Shown: positions 26,673-35,849 of the stretch, piece after piece | Layout of the letters: every line of letters starts with the position of its first letter | How positions within the stretch are numbered: position 1 is the stretch's first letter | NCBI RefSeq assembly: GCF_004798905.1 | Contig: NZ_SDMO01000006.1 | Location: 1-64,000 of the forward strand | Direction: 5' to 3' | Origin: Halomonas borealis | GTDB lineage: Bacteria; Pseudomonadota; Gammaproteobacteria; Pseudomonadales; Halomonadaceae | Length of the DNA stretch: 64,000 nucleotides | Notes under the pieces: model-generated | Database searches by the model: none | What the model saw: only the letters and a program-made list of their open reading frames with translations | What the model was told of the DNA's origin: nothing | Translations under genes and position numbers: made by a program

Positions 26673-28142
26673 ATGGATTTCCAACAGTTCGGCGTTACTC
26701 CCCTGGAAGGCCGCATGTGGGTCGATGGCCACTGGTTCGGCACGCCCGGCACCTCCCCCATCGCGGTGGAAAACCCGGCCAACGAAGCCTTGCTGGGCCA
26801 CGTGCCAGCCGGTGATGCGGCGGCGGTGGACGCCGCCGTCGGCGCCGCCAGGAGGGCGCAACCTGGCTGGGCTCGGCGGCCGGCCAACGAGCGCGGCAAG
26901 CTGCTGGCTCGCTGGGCCGAGGAGATCGACCGCCATCTAGAGCCCTTCGCCCGGCTGATCGCCATGGAACAGGGCAAGCCCTTGTCCCAGGCCCGTGGCG
27001 AGGTCGGCGCCTGCAGCGAGTTCCTGCGTTACACCGCCCAGTGGGCCAGACGCATCGAAGGCGACATTCTGCCCTCGGACCAGCCCGACGAGGAAATCCA
27101 GATTCGCTCGCTGCCGCTCGGCGTGGTCGCCGGACTGACCGCCTGGAACTACCCCGCAGCGCTGGCCACCCGTAAGGCGGGGCCCGCCCTGGTGGCAGGC
27201 AATACCTTCATCCTGCTGGGCCATGAGATCACTCCCTACGCAGGCCTCTACCTCGCAGCGCTGTCCGAGCGTGCCGGCTTTCCGCCGGGGGTATTCAACG
27301 TGGTGACGGGCCAGGGCCCGGTGACGGGACAGGCACTGGTGGAACATCCCGGCACCGACCTCATCACCATGACCGGCAGCACCCGCGCGGGACGCCAGAT
27401 CTTTCGCAGTGCCGCCGAGGAGCTCAAGGTCGTGCGGCTGGAGCTAGGAGGCAAGGCCCCCTTCATCGTGATGGAAGACGCCGACGTCGACGCCGCGGTC
27501 AAGGCCGCCGTCACCGCGCGCTACACCAACTGCGGCCAGATCTGCACCTGCAGCGAACGCATCTACCTGCACCGGCAGATCGCCGACGAGTTCATCGAGA
27601 AGTTCATCGCCGCCTCCCGCGAGCTCACCATCGGCGATCCGCTGGACGATCCCGATATGGGTCCCAAGGTCAGTCGAGTCGAACGCGACAAGGTCGCCGA
27701 CATGGTCCGGCGCGGCGTCGCCCAGGGGGACCGTGTGCTGCTCGAGGGCGGCCCGCTCGAAGGAGGCGACTACGCCCGGGGCTACTGGATGTCCCCCACT
27801 ATCGTCGAGACCCGGGACAATCGCTCGCCGTTGATCCAGGACGAGGTGTTCGGCCCGGTGGTGCCGATCCAGCGGGTCGATGACTTCGAGCAGGCACTGG
27901 CCTACGCCAACGACACCTCCTACGGGCTGTCCGCCTATGTCTTCACCCAGGACCTCAAGCGGCTGATGCGACTGCCCTCGGAGCTGCGCTTCGGCGAGAT
28001 CTACTTCAATCGTACCAACGGCGAGCAGGTTCACGCCTACCACTCCGGATGGGGCCACTCCGGTGTCGGTGGCGAGGACGGCAAGTACGGTTTCTCCGCC
28101 TATTTCAAGAAGCAGACGATGTACCTCAACTGGGGCGACTGA
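26673..28142 (+). CDS. Aldehyde dehydrogenase, AldA-like; possible 3,6-anhydrogalactose or aldose dehydrogenase
   Basis: 489 residues. TAWNYP (Asn159), RLELGGKAP (Glu257), NCGQICTC (Cys291) and the C-terminal HSGWGHSGVGGEDGKYG place it with AldA-type enzymes. Oddity: the cofactor loop reads LLGHEITP where most relatives have a Lys or Arg and KPSE, so the usual ribose-binding Lys is absent. First gene of the rightward operon and directly below a FadR-type operator. In the Vibrio EJY3 agar pathway, as I recall it, an ALDH oxidises 3,6-anhydro-L-galactose before a cycloisomerase acts, and a cycloisomerase-like gene lies downstream here. That role is inferred; the ALDH family is certain. Confidence 0.8.
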   Translation: MDFQQFGVTPLEGRMWVDGHWFGTPGTSPIAVENPANEALLGHVPAGDAAAVDAAVGAARRAQPGWARRPANERGKLLARWAEEIDRHLEPFARLIAMEQGKPLSQARGEVGACSEFLRYTAQWARRIEGDILPSDQPDEEIQIRSLPLGVVAGLTAWNYPAALATRKAGPALVAGNTFILLGHEITPYAGLYLAALSERAGFPPGVFNVVTGQGPVTGQALVEHPGTDLITMTGSTRAGRQIFRSAAEELKVVRLELGGKAPFIVMEDADVDAAVKAAVTARYTNCGQICTCSERIYLHRQIADEFIEKFIAASRELTIGDPLDDPDMGPKVSRVERDKVADMVRRGVAQGDRVLLEGGPLEGGDYARGYWMSPTIVETRDNRSPLIQDEVFGPVVPIQRVDDFEQALAYANDTSYGLSAYVFTQDLKRLMRLPSELRFGEIYFNRTNGEQVHAYHSGWGHSGVGGEDGKYGFSAYFKKQTMYLNWGD

Positions 28143-28190
28143 CCCTCGCCGGCGACAGACGGCTGCCCATCGAGACATCGTCATCCATCG

Positions 28191-28226
28191 ACAACAAGCA
28201 CAACAAGCACAACAAGCACAACAAGC
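28191..28226 (+). repeat. Tandem repeat, four copies of ACAACAAGC
   Basis: Four perfect 9-bp units directly before the ribosome site of the sugar-binding-protein gene. The CAA-rich, G-poor leader should be unstructured, which can raise translation of the highly needed binding protein. Copy number could vary by slippage. Confidence 0.85.
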
Positions 28227-28238
28227 CAGGAGTCCAAC

Positions 28239-29240
28239 ATGCCTTCGACCAACCACTCTCGCCTCTCCCGTCGCGCCCTTTCCGGGCTTGCTTCCATCGC
28301 CCTGCTGGGACTGGCCGCCGCCCCCGGCTGGGCACAGGAGCTGCCACCGCTGGAAGAGAAGGACAGCTACCGGGTGGGGTTCGCCCAGATGGAGAGCAAC
28401 AACCCCTGGCGCATCGCCGAGACCCAGTCGTTTCGCGATATCGCGCCCGAGTGCAACTGGCAACTGACGGTCACCGACGCCGCCGGCTCCGCCGCCAAGC
28501 AGGTCGCCGACGTGGACAGCATGATCGCCCAGGGGGTCGACGCCATCTTCCTGCCTCCGCGGGAGGAAAAGGCGCTGATCCCGGCGGTGATGAAGGCCCG
28601 GTCCGCGGACATCCCGGTGTTTCTGGTCGACCGTATCGTCGATGACGAGGTGGCCCAGGCCGGCAAGCACTACGTCAGCTTCCTGGGCTCCGACTTCGTC
28701 GAGCAGGGACGCATCGCCGCCCAGTGGCTGGTGGACAACTTCGAGGGCGAACAGGCCCACATCATCGAGCTGGAAGGCACCACCGGTGCCTCCTCGGCCA
28801 ATGACCGCAAACAGGGCTTCGACGCCGTCATCACCGAGCAGGACAACATGCAGATCATCGCCTCCCAGTCCGGCGACTTCGCCCGCGACACCGGTCGTCA
28901 GGTGATGGAAACCCTGCTCCAGGCCCACCCCGAGGTCAATGTGGTCTACGCCCACAACGACGAGATGATCATCGGCGCCATCCAGGCGCTGGAGCTGGCC
29001 GGACGCACCCCCGGCGAGGACGTGCTGCTGGTCTCCATCGACGGCACCCGTGACGCCCTCCAGGCCATCCTCGACGGCAAGCTCGGTGTCAGCGTGGAGT
29101 CCTCCCCCCGCTTTGGCCCGATGGCCTGCGACGTGCTCAACCGCTACGCCGCCGGCGAGACCATCGAACCCTGGGTGCGGGTCGAGGATCGCGTCTTCAC
29201 CCGCGACAACGCCGCCGAGCACATCGACGACGCCTACTGA
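28239..29240 (+). CDS. Sugar ABC transporter periplasmic binding protein (YtfQ/RbsB type)
   Basis: 333 residues with a signal peptide ending near residue 32 (APGWAQ). YRVGFAQMESNNPWRIAETQS and the D-ribose-binding-like fold, with DRIV, THDE-like HNDEM and SIDGTRDAL, are typical of YtfQ (galactofuranose) relatives. AGGAG precedes the ATG. It starts a four-gene importer. The sugar is unknown; YtfQ kin bind furanoses or related aldoses. Confidence 0.87.
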   Translation: MPSTNHSRLSRRALSGLASIALLGLAAAPGWAQELPPLEEKDSYRVGFAQMESNNPWRIAETQSFRDIAPECNWQLTVTDAAGSAAKQVADVDSMIAQGVDAIFLPPREEKALIPAVMKARSADIPVFLVDRIVDDEVAQAGKHYVSFLGSDFVEQGRIAAQWLVDNFEGEQAHIIELEGTTGASSANDRKQGFDAVITEQDNMQIIASQSGDFARDTGRQVMETLLQAHPEVNVVYAHNDEMIIGAIQALELAGRTPGEDVLLVSIDGTRDALQAILDGKLGVSVESSPRFGPMACDVLNRYAAGETIEPWVRVEDRVFTRDNAAEHIDDAY

Positions 29241-29275
29241 TCCGTGCTTGCCCACCAACACCAGGTACCCAAGCC

Positions 29276-30868
29276 ATGACAGCGCTCATCGACATGCGCG
29301 ACATCCACAAACGTTTTGGAGGCACCGTCGCCCTCGACGGCGCCTCCCTCACGATCGCGCCCGGCGAGGTCCACGCCCTGATCGGCCAGAACGGGGCCGG
29401 CAAGTCCACCCTGATCAAGGTGCTGACCGGGGTCTATGCTCTCACCAGCGGGGAGATCCTCCTCGACGGCCAGCCCATCACCTTCTCCGGCCCGCGACGG
29501 GCGCAACAGGCGGGTGTCGCCACCATCTACCAGGAACTCAACCTGGTGCCCCTGCGCTCGGTGACCGAGAACATGATGATGGGCTTCGAGCCACTCCACT
29601 GGTGGGGAGGGATCGACTGGCCCCGAGCCCATCGACGGGCCCGCTCGGTACTCGGGGAACTCGGCGTGGATATCGACGTCCGCCGCCCGCTCAGCGAGTA
29701 CTCCACCGCCATCCAGCAGCTGGTGGCCATCGGCCGGGCGGTGTCACAGCGGGTCAAGCTGGTGATCATGGATGAGCCGACCAGTTCGCTGGACGAGCGC
29801 GAGGTGGCGCGACTGTTCGAAGTCATTCGGCTGCTCAAGTCTCAGGGCACCTCGGTGCTGTTCGTCTCGCACTTCCTCGAGGAGCTCTACGCCGTGTGCG
29901 ACTGCGCCACCATCATGCGCAACGGCGCCACGGTGGAACAGCGCACCCTCAGCGAGACGCCGCGACTGGAGCTGGTCGCCTCCATGCTCGGCCGGGCGGC
30001 CGCGGACATCCAGGCCAGCGGCACCACCAGCTTTCGTGACCTCAGTATCGACGCCGACGAGACACTGCTCGAGGTCGAGGATCTGGCCACCACCAAGGGC
30101 CTGCGCCAGGCCTCCCTGGAGGTGCGGCAGGGCGAAATGGTCGGGCTCGGCGGCTTGCTCGGCGCCGGGCGCAGCGAGGTGGCGCGCGCGCTGTTCGGTC
30201 TCGATCGGGCCACCCAGGGCGAGATGCGCCTGGCCGGCCGAGCCTACGCTCCACGCCATACCCGCGACGCCATCGCCGCGGGTGTGGCACTGCTCAGCGA
30301 GGACCGCAAGGTCGAGGGCATCATTCCCGGGATGAGCGTGCGCGAGAACATGACACTCCCCCTGCTCGGCTCTCTCAGTCGACGGGGCGTCATCCAGAGG
30401 CGCCGTGAGCGCGAGCTGGCCGAGCACTTCATCGAGGCGCTGCAGATCAAGACCGCGTCGATGGAGCAGCCCATCGGCCAGCTCTCCGGCGGCAATCAGC
30501 AGAAGGTGCTGCTGGCACGCTGGCTGGCCACCCATCCGCGCCTGCTGATCCTCGATGAGCCGACCCGCGGCGTCGATATCGGCGCCAAGCGAGAGATCCA
30601 GCGCATCGTCCAGGACTACCAGGCGCGGGGGGGCGCGGTGCTGATGATCAGCTCCGAATTCGAGGAGCTCGCCGAAGGCGCCCAACGGGTGGTGATCATG
30701 CACGAGGGCCATGCCACCCGGGTGCTCGACAACCCGGGGCTCACCGAAGACGCCCTGGTGACCGCCATCGCCACCGCTCAGCACGACCGCGGCGATGGCG
30801 ACCGCCACGACGATGGCGCGCCGCCCCAGGCTGCGCCCCTCCCCGACCACCAGGAGACCGCACCATGA
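29276..30868 (+). CDS. Sugar ABC transporter ATPase (YtfR/RbsA type, two ATPase domains)
   Basis: 530 residues with two fused nucleotide-binding domains. The first has Walker A GQNGAGKST (37-45) and Walker B VIMDEPTSSLDE; the second has a degenerate Walker A (GLLGAGRSE), signature LSGGNQQKV and LILDEPTRGVD, the standard asymmetric arrangement of RbsA-type pumps. It powers import by the two permeases that follow. Confidence 0.92.
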   Translation: MTALIDMRDIHKRFGGTVALDGASLTIAPGEVHALIGQNGAGKSTLIKVLTGVYALTSGEILLDGQPITFSGPRRAQQAGVATIYQELNLVPLRSVTENMMMGFEPLHWWGGIDWPRAHRRARSVLGELGVDIDVRRPLSEYSTAIQQLVAIGRAVSQRVKLVIMDEPTSSLDEREVARLFEVIRLLKSQGTSVLFVSHFLEELYAVCDCATIMRNGATVEQRTLSETPRLELVASMLGRAAADIQASGTTSFRDLSIDADETLLEVEDLATTKGLRQASLEVRQGEMVGLGGLLGAGRSEVARALFGLDRATQGEMRLAGRAYAPRHTRDAIAAGVALLSEDRKVEGIIPGMSVRENMTLPLLGSLSRRGVIQRRRERELAEHFIEALQIKTASMEQPIGQLSGGNQQKVLLARWLATHPRLLILDEPTRGVDIGAKREIQRIVQDYQARGGAVLMISSEFEELAEGAQRVVIMHEGHATRVLDNPGLTEDALVTAIATAQHDRGDGDRHDDGAPPQAAPLPDHQETAP

Positions 30869-31878
30869 CGTCGCTTCGTTCATCCAGTCAGGGGGTCGGT
30901 CAGTCGGCCAGCCCCCGACGGCGCCGATCCATGCCGGCGAACTCCCGCAGCCTGACCCTGCTCGTCGCCCTGCTGTCACTGATTCTGCTCAATGCCGCGA
31001 TCACACCCAACTTCCTCGAATGGCAGACCCTGTCGGTCAATATCTCCCAGGTGTCGACCATCGCCATCGTCGCCCTCGGCATGACCCTGGTCATCGCCAC
31101 CGGAGGCATCGACCTGTCGGTGGGCGCCGTGATGGCCCTGGCCGGCGCACTGGCCCCGCTGATCTTCCTGTCGGAGTTCGGCCAGCAGGCGCCGCTGGCG
31201 ATGACCCTGGTCGCGATCGTCGTGGCGCTGGCCATCGCCATGGCCTGCGGGCTGTTCAACGGCATGCTGGTCAGTCGCTTCGGCGTGCAACCGATCATCG
31301 CCACTTTGGTGCTGTTCATCACCGGCCGCGGCCTGGCCCAGGTGCTGACCAACGGCAACCTGCAGACCTTCGACAACCCCGCCTTCGAGTTCCTCGGCGC
31401 GGGGCGGCTGCTCGGCCTGCCGTTCCAGGGCTGGCTGGTGGCGGTCATCGCCCTGCTGGTGGCCTGGGTCATCGCCCGCACCCGCTACGGCCGCTATCTG
31501 CTGGCTACCGGCGGCAACCCCCAGGCGGCACGCATGGCGGGCGTTCCGGTGACTCGCGTCAAACTCGCGGCCTACACCAGTTGCGCCCTGCTCGCCGGGC
31601 TCGCCGGACTGATCACCGTGGCCATCAATTCCGCCTCAGACGCCGCCAAGAACGGCAGCCTGATGGAACTCGATGCCATCGCCGCGGCGGTGGTCGGCGG
31701 CGCCCTGCTCAAGGGCGGCAAGGCCCCTATCGCCGGGGTAATCCTCGGTGCCGCGATCATTCAGCTGGTGCGCTACACCCTGCTCGCCAACGGCGTCGCC
31801 GACGAGGTAGCCCTAGTGGTGAAAGCCGCCATCATCGTGCTGGCGGTGTATCTCCAGATGCCAAGAGGAGCCCACTGA
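30865..31878 (+). CDS. Sugar ABC transporter permease 1 (YtfT type)
   Basis: 337 residues, about 9-10 membrane segments, with the BPD_transp_2 features [34 protein letters not shown]-like segments and an N-terminal cytoplasmic extension. It overlaps the ATPase stop by 4 bases (ATGA), so the two are co-translated. Confidence 0.9.
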   Translation: MTSLRSSSQGVGQSASPRRRRSMPANSRSLTLLVALLSLILLNAAITPNFLEWQTLSVNISQVSTIAIVALGMTLVIATGGIDLSVGAVMALAGALAPLIFLSEFGQQAPLAMTLVAIVVALAIAMACGLFNGMLVSRFGVQPIIATLVLFITGRGLAQVLTNGNLQTFDNPAFEFLGAGRLLGLPFQGWLVAVIALLVAWVIARTRYGRYLLATGGNPQAARMAGVPVTRVKLAAYTSCALLAGLAGLITVAINSASDAAKNGSLMELDAIAAAVVGGALLKGGKAPIAGVILGAAIIQLVRYTLLANGVADEVALVVKAAIIVLAVYLQMPRGAH

Positions 31879-31879
31879 C

Positions 31880-32860
31880 ATGATCACCATCGCCTGGCGC
31901 CAGCGCCTCGCCGACAACGGCCAGGCCACCGGGGTCTGCGTGATCCTGCTGGCACTGGTCTGCCTCGGCCTACTGCGTTACGACAATTTCGGCAGCGCCT
32001 ACAATCTGTCGTCCTTTCTCAACTACAACGCCATGTTCGTGCTGATCAGCCTGGGCATGTGCCTGGTGATCATCACCGGCGGCATCGACCTGTCGGTGGG
32101 CACGGTGGCGGCGCTATCCTCGGTCACCGCCGCCTATGCGAGCCCCCTGGGCCTCGTCCCGGCCCTACTGGCGGGCCTGGCCACCGGGCTCGCGGCGGGG
32201 CTGGTGAACGCCCTGATGATCACCCGCCTACATATCCCGCCCTTCATCGCCACCCTGGCAAGTCTCCTGGCGGCCAAGGGCACCGCCCTGATCATCAGCG
32301 GCAACCAGACGGTGCCGGTGGACTGGGCCAGCGGCTTCACCCGGCTAGGCATGGAGTCGATCGGCGGACTGCTGCCCTGGAGCTTCGCCATCACCCTGGT
32401 GGTAGGCGCCGGCCTATGGTGGCTGCTGGAGCAGCGCCCCATCGGCCGCACCATGCTCGCGGTCGGCGACAACGAGGAAGCCGCCCACCTGATGGGCCTG
32501 CCCGCGCGCAAGGCCAAGACGCTGGCCTACCTGATCAGCGGCGGCTGCGCCGGACTCTCCGGGGTCTTTCTGGCCTCGGGCTTCGGCGCCGGCCAGCCGC
32601 TGGAAGGGCTGGGCTGGGAGCTGACCGCCATCGCCGCCGTGGTCGTCGGCGGAACCCTGTTGACCGGCGGCAAAGGCTCGCTGGTGGCAACACTCATCGG
32701 CGCGCTGATGCTCGGCCTGATCTTCAACCTGCTGAACTTCGAGAACGGCCTGGGCACCTTCAACCTCAGCGCCTACTGGCAGATGGTCATCCGCGGCGCC
32801 TTCCTCTTCGTCGTGATCGCGATTCAGGTGCAGATCACGCGCACACGCAACTCAGGATAA
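31880..32860 (+). CDS. Sugar ABC transporter permease 2 (YjfF type)
   Basis: 326 residues of the same permease family as its neighbour ([39 protein letters not shown]). Two different permeases, rather than one forming a homodimer, is the arrangement of the YtfQRT-YjfF galactofuranose importer. It starts one base after the preceding stop. Confidence 0.9.
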   Translation: MITIAWRQRLADNGQATGVCVILLALVCLGLLRYDNFGSAYNLSSFLNYNAMFVLISLGMCLVIITGGIDLSVGTVAALSSVTAAYASPLGLVPALLAGLATGLAAGLVNALMITRLHIPPFIATLASLLAAKGTALIISGNQTVPVDWASGFTRLGMESIGGLLPWSFAITLVVGAGLWWLLEQRPIGRTMLAVGDNEEAAHLMGLPARKAKTLAYLISGGCAGLSGVFLASGFGAGQPLEGLGWELTAIAAVVVGGTLLTGGKGSLVATLIGALMLGLIFNLLNFENGLGTFNLSAYWQMVIRGAFLFVVIAIQVQITRTRNSG

Positions 32861-32867
32861 TCTTCCC

Positions 32868-34010
32868 ATGTCGACGATCACTTCCATCGAGCTCGACCTC
32901 TACCGCGTCCCCTTGAGCGAGCCCATGGGCGATGCCAAGCACGGCGTGCATACGGATTTCGAGATCGTGACCGCCACCGTCACCACCGCGGATGGCCTGT
33001 CCGGCACCGGCTACACCTATACCGGCGGGCGCGGCGGGCACGCCATCCTGGCGCTGCTCGAGCATGATCTCGCCCCGCTGCTGCTAGGCCGCGACGGTGC
33101 CGACATCGCGCGCTGCTACGAAGACATGCTGTGGCACATTCACTACGTGGGCCGGGGAGGCATCGCCGCCTTCGCCGTCTCGGCGCTGGATATCGCGCTG
33201 TGGGACCTCCGGGGCCACCGGCTCGGCGAGCCGCTGTGGAAGATGGCCGGCGGTGAAGCCCGCCAGTGTCGCGCCTACTTCGGCGGCATCGACCTCAACT
33301 TCTCCCTCGAGCGCCTGCTGGATAACGTCCAGGGTTACCTCGATCGAGGCGCCGAGGCGGTCAAGATCAAGGTCGGTCGCCCGACGCTCGCCGAGGATGT
33401 CGAGCGCGTGGCCAGGGTGCGCGAGCTGATCGGCCCAGAGCGCCTATTCATGGTCGACGCCAACTATGCGCTGAGCGTCGATGGCGCCATCGACGCCGCC
33501 AACGCCTTCGCCCCGCATGGCATCACCTGGTTCGAGGAACCCACCATCCCCGACGACTACCAGGGCTACGCGCGCATCGCCGAGCGAACCGGCATGGCGC
33601 TGGCCATGGGCGAGAACCTGCACACCAGTCACGAGTTCGGCTACGCCTTCGAGCAGGCTCGGCTATCGTTTATCCAGCCGGACGCCTCGAACTGCGGCGG
33701 TATCAGCGGCTGGCTCGATGTCGCCCGCCAGAGCCGGGAATACGGGCTACCCATCTGCAGCCACGGCATGCAGGAGCTGCACGTCAGCCTGGTGTCGGCC
33801 CAGCCCAACGCCGGCTGGATGGAGATCCACTCGTTTCCCATCGACCAGTACACCCATCGCCCCCTGGTCCTCGACCAGGGGCGCGCGGCGGCCCCGGACA
33901 GCCCCGGCATCGGCGTCGAGTTCGATCGCGACCGGCTCGCCCCCCATCGCACCGCCAGTGCCCGGTTGCGCGCCAATCGGACGACTCTGCGCCATCAGGA
34001 CAGCGCCTGA
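32868..34010 (+). CDS. Enolase-superfamily MR/MLE enzyme, 3,6-anhydro-L-galactonate cycloisomerase-like
   Basis: 380 residues. Active-site elements: KIK (Lys166, Lys168), VDAN (Asp197), WFEEP (Glu223/224), GEN (Glu249), QPDASNCGG (Asp272) and SHGMQ (His299). Several segments, including [34 protein letters not shown] and [10 protein letters not shown], match my memory of the Vibrio EJY3 cycloisomerase, which opens 3,6-anhydro-L-galactonate to 2-keto-3-deoxy-L-galactonate. A plain L-galactonate-type dehydratase giving the same product is the main alternative. It starts 7 bp after the permease gene and precedes two dehydrogenases fitting the next two steps. Family certain, exact reaction tentative. 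Confidence 0.75.
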   Translation: MSTITSIELDLYRVPLSEPMGDAKHGVHTDFEIVTATVTTADGLSGTGYTYTGGRGGHAILALLEHDLAPLLLGRDGADIARCYEDMLWHIHYVGRGGIAAFAVSALDIALWDLRGHRLGEPLWKMAGGEARQCRAYFGGIDLNFSLERLLDNVQGYLDRGAEAVKIKVGRPTLAEDVERVARVRELIGPERLFMVDANYALSVDGAIDAANAFAPHGITWFEEPTIPDDYQGYARIAERTGMALAMGENLHTSHEFGYAFEQARLSFIQPDASNCGGISGWLDVARQSREYGLPICSHGMQELHVSLVSAQPNAGWMEIHSFPIDQYTHRPLVLDQGRAAAPDSPGIGVEFDRDRLAPHRTASARLRANRTTLRHQDSA

Positions 34011-34048
34011 GCGCCACCGCTCCACACTCACACACGAGGACATTCATC

Positions 34049-35068
34049 ATGGAAGCACTGGTCTATACCGGCCCCAAGCAGGTCGAGGTCACCGACGTTC
34101 CGGCCCCCACGCCCCGTGCCGATGCCGTCAAGGTGCGCATGACCTACTGCGGCGTCTGTGGCACCGACATCGGCATCTACTCGGGCAAGCACCCCCGCGC
34201 CCAGGCGCCGCTGGTGCTGGGCCACGAATTCGTCGGCCGCGTGGAGCAGACACCGCCGGGCTCGGCGTTCGCGGTGGGTGACCGGGTGGTGGCCTATCCG
34301 CTGATCTCCTGCGGCGACTGTCACCCCTGCCGTAACGGCACGCCCCACGTCTGTGCCAGACTGCGCCTGATCGGCATCGATCGCGACGGCGGCATGACCG
34401 ACCATCAATGGGTCGACGAGAACGTGTTGTTCAAGGTGCCGGACAGCCTGTCCGATGACGTGGCGGCACTGGTGGAGCCCCTGGCGGTGGTGGTCAGGAC
34501 CCTGCATCAGGCGCGCTTCGAGCTGCTCGACAGCGCGGTGGTGATGGGCGCCGGCCCCATCGGCCTGTTGACCGCCATCGTGCTGCGTCACTCGGGCGCC
34601 TCCCAGGTCATCGTCTCCGACGTCGACGAGGGCCGCCTGGCGCTGTGCCGCCAGCTCGGCTTCGACACCGTGGACGTGCGCAGCGAGAGCCTGGTCGAGC
34701 GGGTCGCCGGCGCTACCGGAGGCGACGGCGCCGATGCCGTGTTCGAGTGCTCGGGCGTCGAGAGCGCCGCGCTGGAGATGACCAAGGTGGTGCGCGTCGG
34801 CGGCACCATCTGCCTGACCGCGACCCACAAGGCGGCCCACGCGGTCAATCTCATCGACGTGAACTTCAAGGAGCTGACCCTGATCGGCTCCCGGGTCTAC
34901 ACCCACAAGGAGTTCGGCGACGCCCTCACGCTTGCCGACACCCTGGCCGATACGCTGCGACAGACCATCACCCAGGTGGTGCCGCTGTCCGACGCCGCGG
35001 GCATCTTCGAGATGATCGCGACTCCCTCTCTCACTACCGTCAAGGTACTGGTGGATTGCCAATCATGA
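34049..35068 (+). CDS. Zinc-dependent medium-chain alcohol dehydrogenase (sorbitol/idonate/galactonate type)
   Basis: 339 residues. Catalytic zinc ligands Cys37 (CGVCGTD) and His59-Glu60 (GHE); structural zinc cysteines 88, 91, 94 and 102; GAGPIG (168-173) in the NAD(P) fold. It resembles L-idonate 5-dehydrogenase and LgoD-like enzymes that oxidise a secondary hydroxyl of a sugar acid. In the proposed pathway it would oxidise C5 of 2-keto-3-deoxy-L-galactonate to the 2,5-diketo acid. It overlaps the next gene by 4 bases. Confidence 0.82.
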   Translation: MEALVYTGPKQVEVTDVPAPTPRADAVKVRMTYCGVCGTDIGIYSGKHPRAQAPLVLGHEFVGRVEQTPPGSAFAVGDRVVAYPLISCGDCHPCRNGTPHVCARLRLIGIDRDGGMTDHQWVDENVLFKVPDSLSDDVAALVEPLAVVVRTLHQARFELLDSAVVMGAGPIGLLTAIVLRHSGASQVIVSDVDEGRLALCRQLGFDTVDVRSESLVERVAGATGGDGADAVFECSGVESAALEMTKVVRVGGTICLTATHKAAHAVNLIDVNFKELTLIGSRVYTHKEFGDALTLADTLADTLRQTITQVVPLSDAAGIFEMIATPSLTTVKVLVDCQS

Positions 35069-35838
35069 CGCGTTTCGATCTCAACGGCCGCAAGGCCATC
35101 GTCAGCGGCGGCACCCGAGGGCTCGGGCTCGGCATGGCCGAAGCCCTGCTCGAAGCGGGTGCCGAGGTCGTGATCCTGGGCTCGTCGGACAAGGTGCATG
35201 AGGTCGCCGCGGGACTCGCCGCGTCCGGGGACCAGTGCCACGGCGTGGTCGTCGACCTGTCCGGGCACCAGCAACGCCGCGAGGGCTTCGAGTCCGCTCT
35301 CGACAAGCTCGGCGGCGAGCTCGACATCCTGGTCAATGCCGCCGGCGTCCAGCGCCGCCATCCCTCGGAGCACTTCCCCTTGGAGGACTGGGAGGCGGTG
35401 CTCGAGGTCAACCTGACCGCGGTGTTCGAGCTGTGTCAGCTGGCGGCCCGCGCCATGCTCGAGCGCGACCCGCAGGGGCAAGGCCAGGGCAAGATAGTCA
35501 ACATCGCCTCGCTGCTATCGTTCTTCGGCGGCATGACGGTGCCGGCCTACGCCGCCAGCAAGGGCGGCGTGATGCAGCTGACCAAGGCGCTAGCCAACGA
35601 ATGGGCGGCGCGGGGTATCAACGTCAACGCCATCGCTCCCGGCTACATGGCCACCGACATGAACAGTGCCCTGCTAGCCGATGAAGGCCGCTATGCCGAG
35701 ATCACCGCACGCATTCCCGCCGGGCGCTGGGGCTGCGGTGATGACATGCAGGGCCCCTTGTTGTTCCTGGCCTCGCCCGCCTCCGACTACGTCCACGGCG
35801 TCACTTTACCCGTCGATGGCGGCTACCTCGGCCGCTGA
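35065..35838 (+). CDS. SDR oxidoreductase, KduD-like
   Basis: 257 residues. SGGTRGLGLG cofactor motif (14-23), NAAG, Ser149, Tyr162 and Lys166 (YAASK). VNAAGVQRRHPSEHF is very like KduD (2-deoxy-D-gluconate 3-/KDG 5-dehydrogenase), which interconverts 2,5-diketo-3-deoxygluconate and KDG. The preceding Zn-dehydrogenase would make exactly that diketo acid from the L-galacto epimer, so the pair would invert C5 and deliver KDG. Co-translated with the Zn-dehydrogenase. Confidence 0.8.
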   Translation: MTRFDLNGRKAIVSGGTRGLGLGMAEALLEAGAEVVILGSSDKVHEVAAGLAASGDQCHGVVVDLSGHQQRREGFESALDKLGGELDILVNAAGVQRRHPSEHFPLEDWEAVLEVNLTAVFELCQLAARAMLERDPQGQGQGKIVNIASLLSFFGGMTVPAYAASKGGVMQLTKALANEWAARGINVNAIAPGYMATDMNSALLADEGRYAEITARIPAGRWGCGDDMQGPLLFLASPASDYVHGVTLPVDGGYLGR

Positions 35839-35849
35839 AGGAGATTTCC

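Noticed and set aside
27444-29261. Long minus-strand open frame opposite the ALDH and binding-protein genes
   Set aside because: Gly/Asp/Val/His-rich shadow of GC-rich coding DNA; the plus-strand proteins are clearly the real ones.
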